64,000 bases of DNA. It comes from Thozetella sp. PMI_491. Its lineage: Eukaryota > Ascomycota > Sordariomycetes > Chaetosphaeriales > Chaetosphaeriaceae. The DNA is taken from the NCBI GenBank assembly GCA_021432635.1, contig MU270124.1, positions 9,336 to 73,335 of the forward strand. Reading direction: 5' to 3'. The position numbers and the translations under genes are program-made. The notes beneath the pieces are model-generated. The model saw only the letters and a program-made list of their open reading frames with translations, did not search any database and was not told the origin of the DNA. Below, one piece after another: positions 22,244-34,897 of the stretch; position 1 is the first letter of the stretch; every line of letters starts with the position of its first letter.

Positions 22244-25200
22244 TAAGCTCTCTCTTTTATATTAATATCTATAGCAACCTATAAGTAAGCCCTAGCTTAT
22301 ATTTATTAGTTAGTAGGTTATTATAGTTCTTCCCTTCTTTATTATTATATTTTAATAAGATGTCTAGTTATATAAAGAAATAAAAATTTATAGCTAATAA
22401 AACTTATAAGTATTATACACTAGCTATTTAAATTAATTTATATAAATTTATACTTTTACCTGATATAGTATATTCTTTTTGTTTTAAATATAATCTAGTG
22501 TATAAAATATTAGATAAAAAAGTATTAAAATACTTTAAGTATATAAAGTAAGGCTATACCTATAATAGGTCTTTAATAGCTTTATCTTATAAGTTTTTAT
22601 AGTCTTATATATTAAAGTATAGGTTAGTTAATAATTATTAGTAGTACTAAAATACTTAGATAATTAAAAGAAATTATGTCTTAAAAAGGAAAAGGCTAAG
22701 AAGGTATTATTTGTGTTATAGATATAGATTTCTACTATAGTTAATTATTTAGCCCATTTATATAAGTAGTATAAAGCTTTAGAGACAAAAGGTATAGATT
22801 TATTTATTTAAGGGTTTATAAATTTAAAAGCTAAAGAATTAATAAAGGCTTATATTATTAATTACTTAAGCAAGCTTAGCATAGGAGATTCTTTTTCCTA
22901 GTTAGACTTTAGACTAGATCCTTTTATATTAGCTAACCTTAATTTAGTATAAGCTAGTTAGGGTTTTAAAAGTGGAACTATTAAATAAGTTTTTACAAGT
23001 TTTCTAGGTATTCCCTAGGTTTTTATATATTTTTACTAGTATTATATCTTATTTATTTAACTAGGTATTTTAATCTATCTTTAATATTATAGGAGTTTAT
23101 AATATTTTTAACTTTATACTCTAGTTATTTATTAACTTTTATATATTTATCTAGTCTAGTGTTTTTTAACACTAGTTTAAGTAGTAAGATATAAAAAATT
23201 AGATATATCTATATTATTATAAGTAGTTTTAGTTTATAAGTAACCTTACTAGTTTATTTTTTAATCTAAAATAGTCCTAATTTTTTAAAGTCTAATTTAT
23301 TACTTAATTATATTATTTTAATATTTCTTTATAAAAGGTAAACCTTATCTCTCTTTTAAAAGATTAGTCTTTTTAACCTTTTTTAATTAGTATATTTACT
23401 TATTTTATTATAGATAAACTCTAGTTTTTTTTTTATAAGTTTATATAAGGTTTTTAGTTTTTTAACTCTTAATCTTACTCTAGGATTTTCTTTTAAGTTA
23501 AGAGGAGTTTGGTAGACTTTTAGTTTAAAGTTATAGTTAGTAAAAAATAGAGATACCTTAGTTAACTCTTATCTAGTGCTATTATAGGTAAACTAAGTAA
23601 TTAATAATAGTTATACTTAATTATTTTATTTATAATTGATATAATAATATAAAAATTACTTTATAATCTAGTTAAGTCTTTTTATTTATCTATTAGACTA
23701 GAGGTAATAAGCTGTTAATAATTAGTGTTTAGTTTTAAATTAAGCTATAAGGGCTTTTTAAAAATTTAAGGTAAATAATTTGTCTCTATTACTAACTAAT
23801 TTATCTAATAGTTTATAATTTATAATAATATTTTTTATAAATATATAGGCTAGTTCTTTAGTATTACTAGCTTTTTTATATAGGATAAAATAGCTATACT
23901 TAATAAATCTATTAGTAATTACTAGGATATTATTAAAAGATATTTTAATTAAAGGTTTCTTTAAGAGTAGTAATTTTATAATAAAGTCTAAGGAGACTAA
24001 GCTTTATAACTTTTTAAGGATTAAAAGGGGTTATAGTTCTTTATAGATCTTATATTAATTTACCTTGTTTTTATTATATTTATTATATTCCTTAATTATT
24101 TCTTCTATAATTTTCTTAGCTCTAGGGAAGTTATAGGTATAACATAGTTATTCTAGAGTCTTAGTAACTCCTTAATATCTATAGGGGAGGATTTTATATA
24201 ATTCCTTTACTAGGTTTTATTATAAAGTATTAGGGATATAGATCTTTTTATAGAATTAGTAGACTTTATTTTACTTTACTATGTTTTTACTAAGGCTATT
24301 TTATATAAAGTCTATAAAGTCTTAATTATTATAGGTTTTTTTAATCTTATTAGTCTAATCAGGGTCTAAAAAGACTTAAAAGATAGTATTTAACTCTTAA
24401 AGGGCTTAGCCTAAGCTTTTATCTTTTAAGACTATTAAGATACTTTATATATATAGTTCTAGTTCTTATATATAGTCTTTTCTTTAGTTAAAAATATCTA
24501 CTCTAATATTTTCTAGTCCTTTTTTATATATAATTTTAAAATTAAATTCTAATAAGAATTTAATCTATTTAATTTAATATTTGTTTAGCTTTTTATTAGT
24601 TATAAAATAAGTAAGGTTTTTATAATTTATATAGATAATAACTTAGTGTTATACTTTATAAAAGTAAACCTTTTATTCCTTAAATACTTTAATAATAGCT
24701 ATTAGTTTTTTATTATATATCTAATAGTTAATTTTAACTCCTTTAAGCTTTTTAAGAAGAAAGTAACTAAGTATAATAGTCCTTTTTTATTATATTATCT
24801 AAGTTATCCTCTTATTATAAAATCTAAAGAGTTAGTTTTAACTTTATATAGTCTTATTAGGTTTAAGAGTATAAGTATAGGTTTACTTAAGATTTATAAC
24901 TTAATAGTTTTAAAGGCTTTACTAACTTAATTATTCCACTTAAATTTAGTCTCCTTATAAATAAGCTTAATAAGTAATAGGGTAAGTTTACTATAGCTTT
25001 TTATAAAGTAATAATAATAATTAATAAATCTAAGGAAAGCTTATACTTCTTTTACTATTTCTAATAGTAACTAGTCTTATACTATTACTATTTTTTTAAG
25101 GTCTATCTTAATAAATTTAAGGGTGATTTTAAATCTTAAGAAGATAGTTTCTTTAGTATAAAACTTATTTTTCTCTAGTTTTACTAAGAGTTTAACGTCT

Positions 25201-28200
25201 TTTAAGGCTTATAATATAGTATAAATATATTACTTATATTTTATTTTATTTTTTAAGTAGATAAGGATATTATCTAGGTATATAATATAAAATCTATTAA
25301 TATAAAATTATAAGATATAATTAATTATAGCTTAAAATATTACTAGGGTATTTTATAGTTTAAAAGGTATAATTAAGTACTTATAATATCTATATTTAAT
25401 TCTAATTACTATTTTTTATTCTTCTCCTTTTACTACTTAGATTAAGTTATAGGCTTTTTTTAAGTCAAGGTATATTATTATTATAGCTCTTATTAGTTAG
25501 TCTTATAATTTAAATATTAAGGGTAATAGTCTTTTATCTAGAATAATAATACTATTAAGTTATTAATAATTAATATATAGTCTTTATTTCCTAGTTTTAT
25601 CTTTACTTTTCTTAGGTATAAATAGGATTAAGTATTTTACTAATAAGTTTAATAGTTATATATAATCTTTCTTTAGGTTTTTATTAAGGTATTATTATAG
25701 GGCTATAAGTTTTTCTTTGTTTAGTCTATAGATTTTATATAGTTTAAGTTATTCTCTTAATTTAATTAATATATAATAGTTAAACTAATTATATTTTAAT
25801 AACCTTATGTCTAATATTTCCTTAAATAGTTTATTATACTTTTAATATTCTCTTAATATCTTATTTAAAGTTTTTATTATAAATACTTTAATAATTATTA
25901 ATATCTTAAAGGTCTTTTTTATAGGCTTACTTAAAGATCTCCTATAAGTTACTCTAAAGGCTAAGTCTCTTTAAACATCTTTAGTTTCTTTCTCTAAGAT
26001 TAATTAAGTATATTTTTTAAGCATTAGTCTAAAGAATATCTAGCTAGTTATTTAGTTAATTCTTAGGTTGTTTTTTTATAACTATAATATCCCTAGAATT
26101 AAATAGTATAGTTTAATTTCTATAATATTAAAGGTTATCTCTTTATTATATATATTATAGGCTAATATTAAGAGGGGTATAGTCTTTATTATAATATCTT
26201 TCTTTTTATATTAAGCTAGTTTTTCTTTTATAGTATATAGGTAATATATAAATTCTTTCTTTTTCTAAGGTAGTTATAGCTAGTTAATAACTTTAAGTGA
26301 TATATAATTTCCTTAGGATCTATTATTAATTACTATAGTAATATTATATTAGTTATTAATAATAAAAATATAGGTAAGTAGTTTTAAGTTTAAGCTTATA
26401 GTTATTATAAGAGTCTTTATCTTTAGGTTGTCTTATCGACTCTTTATAGGTAATATTTATTGTTTTTTATCTAGTTTTATCCTAGGGTTAGCTATAGGTA
26501 TTAACTTTTATTTATAAGCTATAGCTTATATTATATAGAGTCTTTAAGTTAGGGCTTAAGTCTTATATTAATAAATTATTTTTATATATATTTTATAACT
26601 TTAATTTATTCTTTTATAGTTTTTATTTATAAGTTAATAGGGTTTTCTCTTATAAGAGTATATCTTTATACTTTTCCTTAATACTATTATATAGTTTTCT
26701 CTAAGTAATAGTATAAGTATATTATTAAAGTATATTAAGTTATATTTGGCTTGTTTTTATAATGTATTAAAAACTAAGGGTTTAGCTTAAAGGTAGCCTA
26801 TCTATTATATTAGTCCTTTATTTCCTAATACTTTATTTCTTCCTATAGGTATAAGTTATTAATTTACTATATCCTATACCTAATAGGGAAAAAGTTATAC
26901 TTAAATTTATCTATAGTATATACTTTATATAGTATAATATATTATATCTAGGTAATTTCTTTATAATATCTATATTAAAGGCTTATTTAAGGGTTATTTT
27001 AATAATTTAATTATTAGTTATTTTTCAAGGAGTTATAATATAAGACTCTATCTATAAGAAATAATATATATTCCTCTCTTAAGATTAGGTTAAGTCTAAT
27101 CCCTAGATATTCTTAAACTATAAATAAGGGTATATTATATATTTCCTTTATTAGTTTTTCCTTAATTTTTAATAAGCTATTAAATTCTTCTCCTTATTAC
27201 CTAGGTATATAAAAGGTAAGTTATTTATCACTTCCTTTATAGATATAGGTCTTAATAAAAGAGTTATTTAACTATATCTTTTAGACTTTTTAATTATTAT
27301 AATATATTATTATAAGGTATTATTTAAAATAGTCTAGTTATTTAAATATAAGCATTAAGATATTTAATTATTAGAGTTTTCCTAGTTATTATTTACTAAT
27401 AAATTCCTATCTTATATATAGGGTATTATTTTTAATATATATATTATATCTAGGGTTATTTAAGTTTAAGAACTAGTATTTCTTCTTATTTTTAAAGTAG
27501 TTATTATATACTTTTTATAGCTAATAGTTTAGTCTATTATCTTAATTTTTTATATATTTTAAAGGCAGTAATATATAAGGAAATAAGTGCTTTTCATAAT
27601 AAATATATATTATTATTTCTCCTTATTCTTAGATATAACAGACTTTTTTACTTTAATATTTTAAACAGGCCTTAACTCTATTTATTTTATATAGTCTGTC
27701 TAGTCTATAGTATATAATTAGCTTTAATTCTTATATAGTTAGGGTTATACTATTTCTAGCTAGTAATAATAAATAGTCTATTTTTATTATTACTTTAGGA
27801 TATAATATAACTTCCCTAGTTACTAGTTTATTTAAAGCTATATATTAATCTAGAGATAGTCCTCCTATTAATACTATAGTATAAGTATTATTAAGATCTA
27901 TAGTATTATAGGTTAAATTATCTTATATAGCTATACTTAAAATCTATACTAGTTTATATTATACTAAGTTAGCTAACTATTTTTTAAATACTAGTTTTTA
28001 ACTTATCTTCTTTAGTTATTTATATATATTAGTATAATATCTCTTTTTCTAATAATTATAATACTTAATATCCTTAGGGTCTTATTTTAGTTTTTATTAT
28101 ATTATATTTAAGTTTATAGGTCTTATATAAGTCCTATATATTATCATCTAATAGTTTTAATATTAGTTAATAAATTGTTTAGACTAGTTATTTTATTAAG

Positions 28201-29146
28201 GTCTTTTAATATTAGCTAGTTATTAGTTTTCCTACTACTGTTTTTCTATCCTTTATTTATATAGCTAGGTATTAATATAAGTTATTATTTCTATATATAA
28301 TAAGAAATCTTTTAAGGTATTAAGTTTAAAGACTTTATCTTTAACTTTACTCTTAAGTCCTTAGTAAAACAAGAATTTCTTAGTTTTATCTATATAATTA
28401 AGGAGTAAGTAAAGTCATTAAAAGTCTATTATATATTAGACTATTAATCTTTTTTATTTAAGCTAGTATAAGTTTTATTCTTACTAGTGTTTCTTATTAG
28501 ATTCTTAGAATAATAATCTTAAGGTATATTTATACCCTATATAAAATATAAATATATTCTAAGTTTCTAAGTATAGTATATAAGTAAGTCCTTTCTTAAA
28601 GAATTCTATAAGGTAAGGTTTAAACTAGGCTAGTGCTTTTCCTTTAAGGAATAAAGTAGTATATATTATTTTTTTAGCCTTATTTTTAAAGTTATTAATA
28701 TAAAAGTAATAATAAGCTTTTACTTAGGCTAGATAGTTTTTTAAGAGTCTAGAGGTGTTATTAAAGGTTTATAATAGGTTAAGCTTAAGTTTTTCTCGTT
28801 TAATAATAAGGGTCTAAATAATATTAGTAATAATATATAACATATTAACTTTATTAATAAGTTTTAAGACTTAATATATTTTATTATAAACTTCTTTTAA
28901 GATCTTTATTATTTTATTAAAGTTGTTTTTAAGCTTTTTATAAGCGTGGTTAGTATTGTCTCTACTATCTTCTCCTATGTCCTTTATTTCCTGATTAAAG
29001 CTATACTAAATAAGAGCCTTATCTTTTCCTTTTCTAGACTTATTAGAATTATAGCTACTAATAGACAGGGTGTTCTTACTAGATATATTAACTATAGAAT
29101 ATTGTTAATTATATTTATCTTATCCTTTAAAAGAGAGTAATTAATA

Positions 29147-29568
29147 TATTATAACACTAAGATCCTAAGGTTAATATTCTTAATATATAGGGGATTCTTT
29201 CCTAAGGTAGGGAGGGTAGAGACAAGTAGAGTATCAATTAACTAAGGGGTATAGAATCTAGAGCGTAAGCTAAGGTAGCTTAAATAGATTAATTACTAAA
29301 GAGTAAAGGCTAACTGATCTATCTAGGTAGAGACTGAGGTCTTATATACTAGGTTGCTCTTTATGGCTCACTAGGCTCATCGTGGTGATCCAAGTGATCC
29401 GGAGCGCTAGGCTTATCACGGTGATCCAAGTGATCCTTCCTGATTAGCTGAGCATCTGCATGGATGCCTGAGGTATCCATCAGGGGTTCTGCCCTTGTTG
29501 ACCGCTGGCCCGAGGCGCTAGGCCTCGTTGGCGGTCGCGGGGAGGTGGCTGATGCCTTGATCGTAACA
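29147..29568 (-). repeat. LTR of Gypsy copy 2 (right, half spared from RIP)
   Basis: 422 bp ending GATCGTAACA. From 29,147 to about 29,330 it is AT-rich like the body of the element. From about 29,335 to the end it is GC-normal, with intact GTGATCCAAGTGATCC repeats. The switch occurs inside the LTR. Confidence 0.88.
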
Positions 29569-29740
29569 TCCGACTAGCTGGGGCTATTCGACTAACTAGG
29601 GCTATCTAACCAGCCAGGGCTATCCGACCAGCTCGAGCCAGCCAGCTAGCTGGGGCTATTTAACCAGCTAGGGCTAGCCAGCCAGCTATAGCCAGCGAGC
29701 TATATAGAGCCAGATAGAGGGTTAAATAGCCCTCGTGGGC
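29569..29740. repeat. Subterminal minisatellite array (right, GC-normal)
   Basis: Units such as AACCAGCCAGGGCTATCC and CAGCTAGCTGGGGCTATTTA repeat 7-8 times. This is the reverse complement of the left outer array at 10,130-10,370, but without AT conversion. It shows the original unit to be close to GGATAGCCCTGGCTGGTT. Confidence 0.72.
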
Positions 29741-29982
29741 TAGTTATTAGTGGTAGGGTAGGGGGCTAGCCAGCACAGGGTAATACAACCGCCCAGGGCG
29801 TTCCAGCCAGTTAGACTGGCTAAAAACGACCTAAAGCACCTCCTAGATATAGTAAATACTAGTCACTAGACTATAATGCTTGAAAGTATAGCGTTATATA
29901 AATGTAGAAGCCTCTTTACTACGTTATGGTTAGTGGTGTAAATGTGTGGGATTTGTGGACCACTAGGTGGTGGATTACGTTA

Positions 29983-30525
29983 GATGGAACAGGCAGCAAG
30001 AGGCGCAAAGGGACTCGTTTGGCTTGGTTGGTGCTAAGGAATGCGAATCTCATGCAAAATTTGCTCAAACCGATGTTGATGGAATGCTATTTACCTAGGC
30101 ATTAACTTCTACAGCGCAGTGTTACTAGGGATAGGGGTCCTAGGTACTAGAGTCATGATAAAATAAGGCACTCTTATACGCCCAGCCACTGGTTAGCTGT
30201 ATAAACACCTGTAGTTCTCTCGGACCCAAACTGTCCCATACTTATATGTTATGAGCCTGGGAGTAAAGAGCCTGATTGGCATCGGGGAGAGCCGTTCTTA
30301 TCTACTAGGTGCGTGAGTCTCTAAGGTAGATAAGGGGTGCTTTTGAGCGGAGACGGTGGTAGGGTACTTAACCTGCCCTTTAGGAAGTAAGAAAGCTGCT
30401 GTGGACCATTCCCGAGGTAATCTTAGTCAGCAACTTAACCAGTCATTTTGAATGCCGCTATTTGATGACATTTCCACCGCGAGCTCGAGATGTTCACTGA
30501 ACACATGATCTAGTTGAGCCTAAAC
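29983..30525. other. Intergenic spacer after the repeat island
   Basis: Normal-composition unique sequence of about 540 bp leading to the regulator-like gene. No conserved coding signal or repeat was noticed. A zinc-cluster exon for the downstream gene was looked for here and not found. Confidence 0.45.
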
Positions 30526-32137
30526 ATGGGTGCGCCGGATCACACGCCCGCCTCATCATGGAGTTGGAAGAATAGTGGAGAAGATGTGAGTAACCTGCAG
30601 CAACACTGCAGTCGAATTGACCTTCCCACCCGACAGCATACCCTAGGGTGCGCAGCTAGTACCCCGCGCCGGAGCTCGGGAAGACGGTGTAGCGGGAATC
30701 GACGCAGTCTCACCTTCGTCGAAATCAATCCTTCTCGACTCTCCAATAAGGGTCGGTCCGCCGGCCCAAGACACACGCATTCGTCCCCGCCGTCCCCCGC
30801 GTCAGACAGGCTTTGCCAAGGCGCACTTGAGCAGAAGTATGTTGGCCTTTTTTGGGATAACTATCTTCCTGCCGATGGAACTTTTGCTCCAAACGCGGCT
30901 CAATACACGGTCCTAGGCTGGACTCGGGTGGCCCAGAATCTCGCCGGGAAGGGTGAGGTCGCCAGGTTGGCTTTGGCAGGAAACAGCTTGTGCATGCTGG
31001 GCGTTCGGCATAGGGAGGAATGGATGTTCCAACAAGGCAAGCAGGTATACGGGAGAGCTCTCGCGGGAATGAGGAAAGCACTCCAAAACTCCACGAGGCA
31101 CCAGCTAGAAGACCTACTGGTCGCTTCACGCTTGCTTACCCTCTTTATGGTCAGTCGAAACAGCACTAGCGGAGGTCTTTCATACGCTTACCACTTGAAG
31201 CTACTGTTTGGGAACGACTGCAGTGATAGTATCGCACAGCGCCAAGCGTGGGCCAGTCTCAACGCTGGAGAGATGGCCCTCTTTCTGTCTCGCTCGCCAG
31301 AAGCGTATAGGAGCGGTAGTTCTCACCAACTGCTGGTGGATGCGCGTTTACACCTAGTGAGCAATTATTGAGGCAAAATCTGGCTTCAATCTATCCCAGA
31401 GACTGATAGCATTTTAGCTCATGCCGAGTATCGTACAAAGAACCCGATCAGCCCTCAACTCCGACCTGTGGAAAACCATCCCATGGTCTATTATCCCAAA
31501 AAGTCCACTGGATAAGCTAGTTGACTTGGTTGCCGAGATACCAGATCTATTACAGGAGCTGGATTCTCAAAATCATATGGCTTCCGGGAACACGCCACTA
31601 CCGCATCTGGTTGCCCGATGCAGCTACTTTGCGGCGAGGCTCCGTTCGTGGCATGCCAAAATGCTCCCGGACCTACTTGCAAACCCGGTCCTTTGCGTCA
31701 ATAACAGCGCATCGTCGACCGTAGACCTAGGAAAAGCGCACGTTCTAGCTCTTTATTGGTCCTTCTGGGTTCTTCTCTTTCCGGCTCTATCCTCCGTTCT
31801 TCCAGCCGCCGAGCTGTCGCTAGGGTACGGCCTGCACAGTGCACGCCAAAACGCCCTTAAGTACGCTGCACTCCTTTTCACGGCAGGGGCTGGATGGTTT
31901 GGAACCAACATCGCAGTTCTGCCGTTGAGACTCGCCTTCATTTCGTTCGATACCGAGCATCCCTCCCCAAGAGAGAAGACGTTACTTAAGAGCATCTTCA
32001 AGACGCGACAGGGGCGAGAAATCTCAAATTTCCTGTTCAACTTCCGGCGGAGTCCCTCAGGGCCTGGCGGAGGGTTGCATCCTGAGAATGACCTTGAAGA
32101 CCTGTTTCCCTATAGATCCACTGACCGACCTTTGTAG
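30526..32137 (+). CDS. Fungal-specific transcription factor-like protein lacking a clear zinc cluster
   Basis: Two exons, 30526-31356 and 31418-32137, joined by a 61-bp GTGAGC...TTTTAG intron in phase 0, give ~516 residues. The middle and C-terminal parts (YVGLFWDNYLPADGTFAP, RHQLEDLLVASRLLTLFMV, VLALYWSFWVLLFPAL) fit the regulatory domain of Zn2Cys6 regulators. The sequence RRCSGNRRSLTFVEINPS resembles what normally follows the sixth cysteine (C-x-GYR). Upstream of it only scattered cysteines are seen, not CxxCxxxxxxC. A GTGAGT donor at 30,588 could start an alternative intron. A further ~44 codons (DLCRGCRASEYPDELP... RMMAWVSYT) continue in the +1 frame to 32,241, suggesting a missed intron or a frameshift near the 3' end. 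Possibly a decaying gene next to the repeat island. Confidence 0.6.
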
Positions 32138-33834
32138 GGGCTGCCGGGCATCAGAATATCCCGATGAGTTGCCCGAGGTTCCTAAACTGCTGTATAGAGG
32201 GCTGGAAAAGAGAATGATGGCTTGGGTAAGCTACACGTGACATATAGCTATCTAGCTAAATATAGCCAGGGGGCTAGATAGAGATGGGACACAACCGGTT
32301 TAGCTCGATTGCCATGAAAAATACGAGAGATTCGTTGCCTTTCAATGTTTCCACCTTTCGAGGGAATTCGTGACGTTTGCTGAACGATGTGGAACGTCAG
32401 GCGCTCGCTGTAACAACGCTCTGACGATACCGAACGCCTTGCACTGCTGCTTGCTTGCGCTTTCAGGTACCTCTGTTACGGCACTAGACGACAGGGGGGG
32501 ACGAATGGTGTGCCGTGGGCATATCTCCTGCTGTGTAGGCTCAGCCGACGCAGCCCAGTTGGAGTAGCCACGCCTTTCCGACCCTGAACATCTGGCGCAG
32601 GCGCACTCCATTATGGTTCTCCGCGGTTACAGCTAGACCCCCGCCCCGGCAGTACTCGGGTCACAGCACCAGCAGCACCTTCAGCAGCTCTGCCAACCCC
32701 GATAAAGACTAGACCAAGATTTCCGGTCTCGCCGAGCGCCGGAGGATACAGAACCGTATCGCTCAGGGCAACTACCGCACATAGCTTTCCCAGCAACGGA
32801 CGGTGTCTTGCCTTCCCCTCCCTCCGAGCGTAGACGCCGCCGCTGAGACTCGCCCTTTCCAGGCAAGAAGCTTAAGAGACGCCTGGAGGACGACCGATAC
32901 TGTTGGCGAACGGCAGCCCCAGCCGCCGGCCTCCAACACGCGCCCAGCGTGGGTCTCGTTCATAGGGAAGAGATTGGTTTATTAGCACTAGAAGAGAGGA
33001 ATATCATTTCGCGGCAATGGATCCAAGCCACGGCAGTGGCAGAGAACTAGTGCTGAGGATCTCTGTAGGACCACCCTGACCGGGCAGGATGCCTGAGCAA
33101 TATCTGTCCCGTAATCCAGAAAGAGATCGACAATATCTTCATAAAAGAATCCGGCCACACTGGCGATTAAGTTGCCGTTCATCCCATATCCGGTGTCAGA
33201 TACGGGCAAAGTAGTCGGTACCTGCATATAGATTATACGTAGACTGCCCTGTGTCCTGTAGCATCTAAGCAGTCCGCTGGTGATTTTTTTTTCGATAATT
33301 TCGTCATAGAACTGGGCGGATATCCCGGAGCTCCGGGCACCATCGGCCTACGAGTAGGAGGCATCTTCCACAGCCCTCTCGAAAGCTACAAGGCTGCATG
33401 ATCAGCTTGTGATTGGCGCTCCGATGGCCAATATCGATGCATCGTGTGGAAGCGTCCTATTACTCAGGTGAGCGCCACAATGTGCTATATTGCCGGAGTG
33501 GTGGGCTCACGACCAATTGTGGTGCGCCTTCGTAATGCCTGGCGCAATGCTGTGACAGTCACACCCTGGCACGATTCGTCGTGTGGCCTCCCACAGCTTC
33601 AGAACATCTCAGGTCAACCCCCCACCCCCCAAGCCCGCTATCAGCGCTAACTAGGATAAACCTCTTTGGCGTACTTCGTTCTCCTCATAAAACTCTCCGT
33701 CCTGTCGTGTGTTCCGCGTTTTAGATAGTTCTGTTCTTGCGGAAGTGATACCAAAAAAGACACCGCAATTCTGTCCCCAAATGAGGCCTCGCTCTTATAT
33801 GCCCCGTTTTTAGCGAAGACCAGCCCCTGCAAGT

Positions 33835-33948
33835 ATGAGTCGAGCCTTGGACAACTTCAAATCGAAATCGTTCTCATGGCTCTCTGCCTTCGTCGCCTCC
33901 TCTGTCGCGCTCATATCGTATTTTTACGTCAAGATAGTGCTTCGCTGA
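33835..33948 (+). other. Small ORF with one predicted membrane segment
   Basis: 37 codons starting MSRALDNFKSKSFSWLSAF, with a hydrophobic stretch FVASSVALISYFYVKIVL typical of a single membrane anchor. It may be the first exon or a relic of a longer gene. A second ORF at 34,016-34,144 (42 codons, with GEPRDVEGDIMVNHDCF) follows on the same strand. No family is recognised for either, and coding status is unproven. Confidence 0.25.
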
Positions 33949-34897
33949 CGACTGCATCCTTCTCCAACTTTCAAGGCGCGAAAATTCCTCCGCCGCCAGT
34001 AACCGATTTCAACTCATGAACGCATCAGTCCTCTTTCATGTTGATGTGTCGAGGGGCGAGCCCAGAGATGTAGAGGGCGACATTATGGTGAACCACGACT
34101 GTTTCCATGAGAACATGGAGAACTATTCAAGCGCTCGGGTCTAACAAGTGCGCCCACAGTACAGTGTTTTAGGGCGTTGTGAGGTGGTAAAGCCGGCGTA
34201 CCTCGACCCGGTGTGGCTTGCGCCGCAGGAGTTCATTATTTGCAGCCTGGCTGTCCTAGGCTTCAGCCTTGTGAAGAAGAGATTCTGTACGTACTGCTGC
34301 CTGCTGAAAGTGTGTCTACTGATCGATATCCAGTTGAGTTTGTTGTTGTATATATCAACGATACTGCTTGGGGGGAAAGTTTATTTGATAAAATCCCTAT
34401 TAAGAAAAAGTGAGCCCTAATTGCTTTTATTAAGACTTATTCTGAAATAAAAGACAAAGATGGCTTCTACAATATTATGCTACTTTGTGGAAAAAGCTAG
34501 GGTAATAGCTAGTCTGGCAGTCTATAATGGTGAAGTTATTAGAAAGCTGGTAGAGACAGTGTTTAATAGCTGTGAGGTAAGTGGCAAGCCTGTGATTGTG
34601 ATCTGAGTCTGACTGTTAATAGATTAGGAATGCTGTGTTTTAAGGTGAAAGGGTAATGAAACGAAAATTTCTAGGGCCTTGGAGCGACTGGTATTTGTAT
34701 TTATATATCTAATATCTATAGCTTCAGCAGCAGGGCTTCCGAACTATAGCGAAACCCAGCGAGTGAATAGAGCCAAGGTTGGATGAGACATTATACACAG
34801 TGACTAGTCTTTATTGAGTAGGTGACATTTATCGCCTTGACGCAAAAATTTTGCAGTTGACTTCCGTATAGAACTATGACTAAAAGGGCAAACACTT

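Larger units (their letters stand above)
21822..29568 (-). mobile_element. Gypsy LTR retroelement, copy 2 (decayed fossil)
   Basis: 422-bp LTRs lie at both ends and the flanking 5-mers at 21817-21821 and 29569-29573 correspond apart from RIP-type decay. The internal region is clearly homologous to copy 1 in the same orientation; the reverse-transcriptase box is near 25,255-25,290 on the minus strand. The element is broken throughout by very many changes. It is inserted in the right Fot1 copy at a position different from copy 1 in the left, so the two insertions are independent events. Confidence 0.88.
19982..29980 (+). mobile_element. Fot1/pogo-type (Tc1-mariner) transposon, right copy, split by a Gypsy insertion
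   Basis: The outer end reads GGTGGATTACGT followed by TA at 29981-29982. It is inverted relative to the left terminus ACGTAATC...CACC. Removing the Gypsy element (21822-29568) leaves 1,840 bp plus 412 bp, again about 2.3 kb. The transposase relic is on the plus strand near 20,440-21,190. The outer 412 bp (29,569-29,980) keep normal GC content and give the best view of the element before RIP. The rest is heavily AT-converted. Confidence 0.75.

Noticed and set aside
28946-29140. 64-codon ORF inside Gypsy copy 2
   Set aside because: It is low-complexity, AT-driven and inside a decayed element; no gene is supported.
32342-32985. Overlapping short ORFs on both strands
   Set aside because: Open by chance in GC-rich sequence; none has conserved motifs or plausible splice partners.
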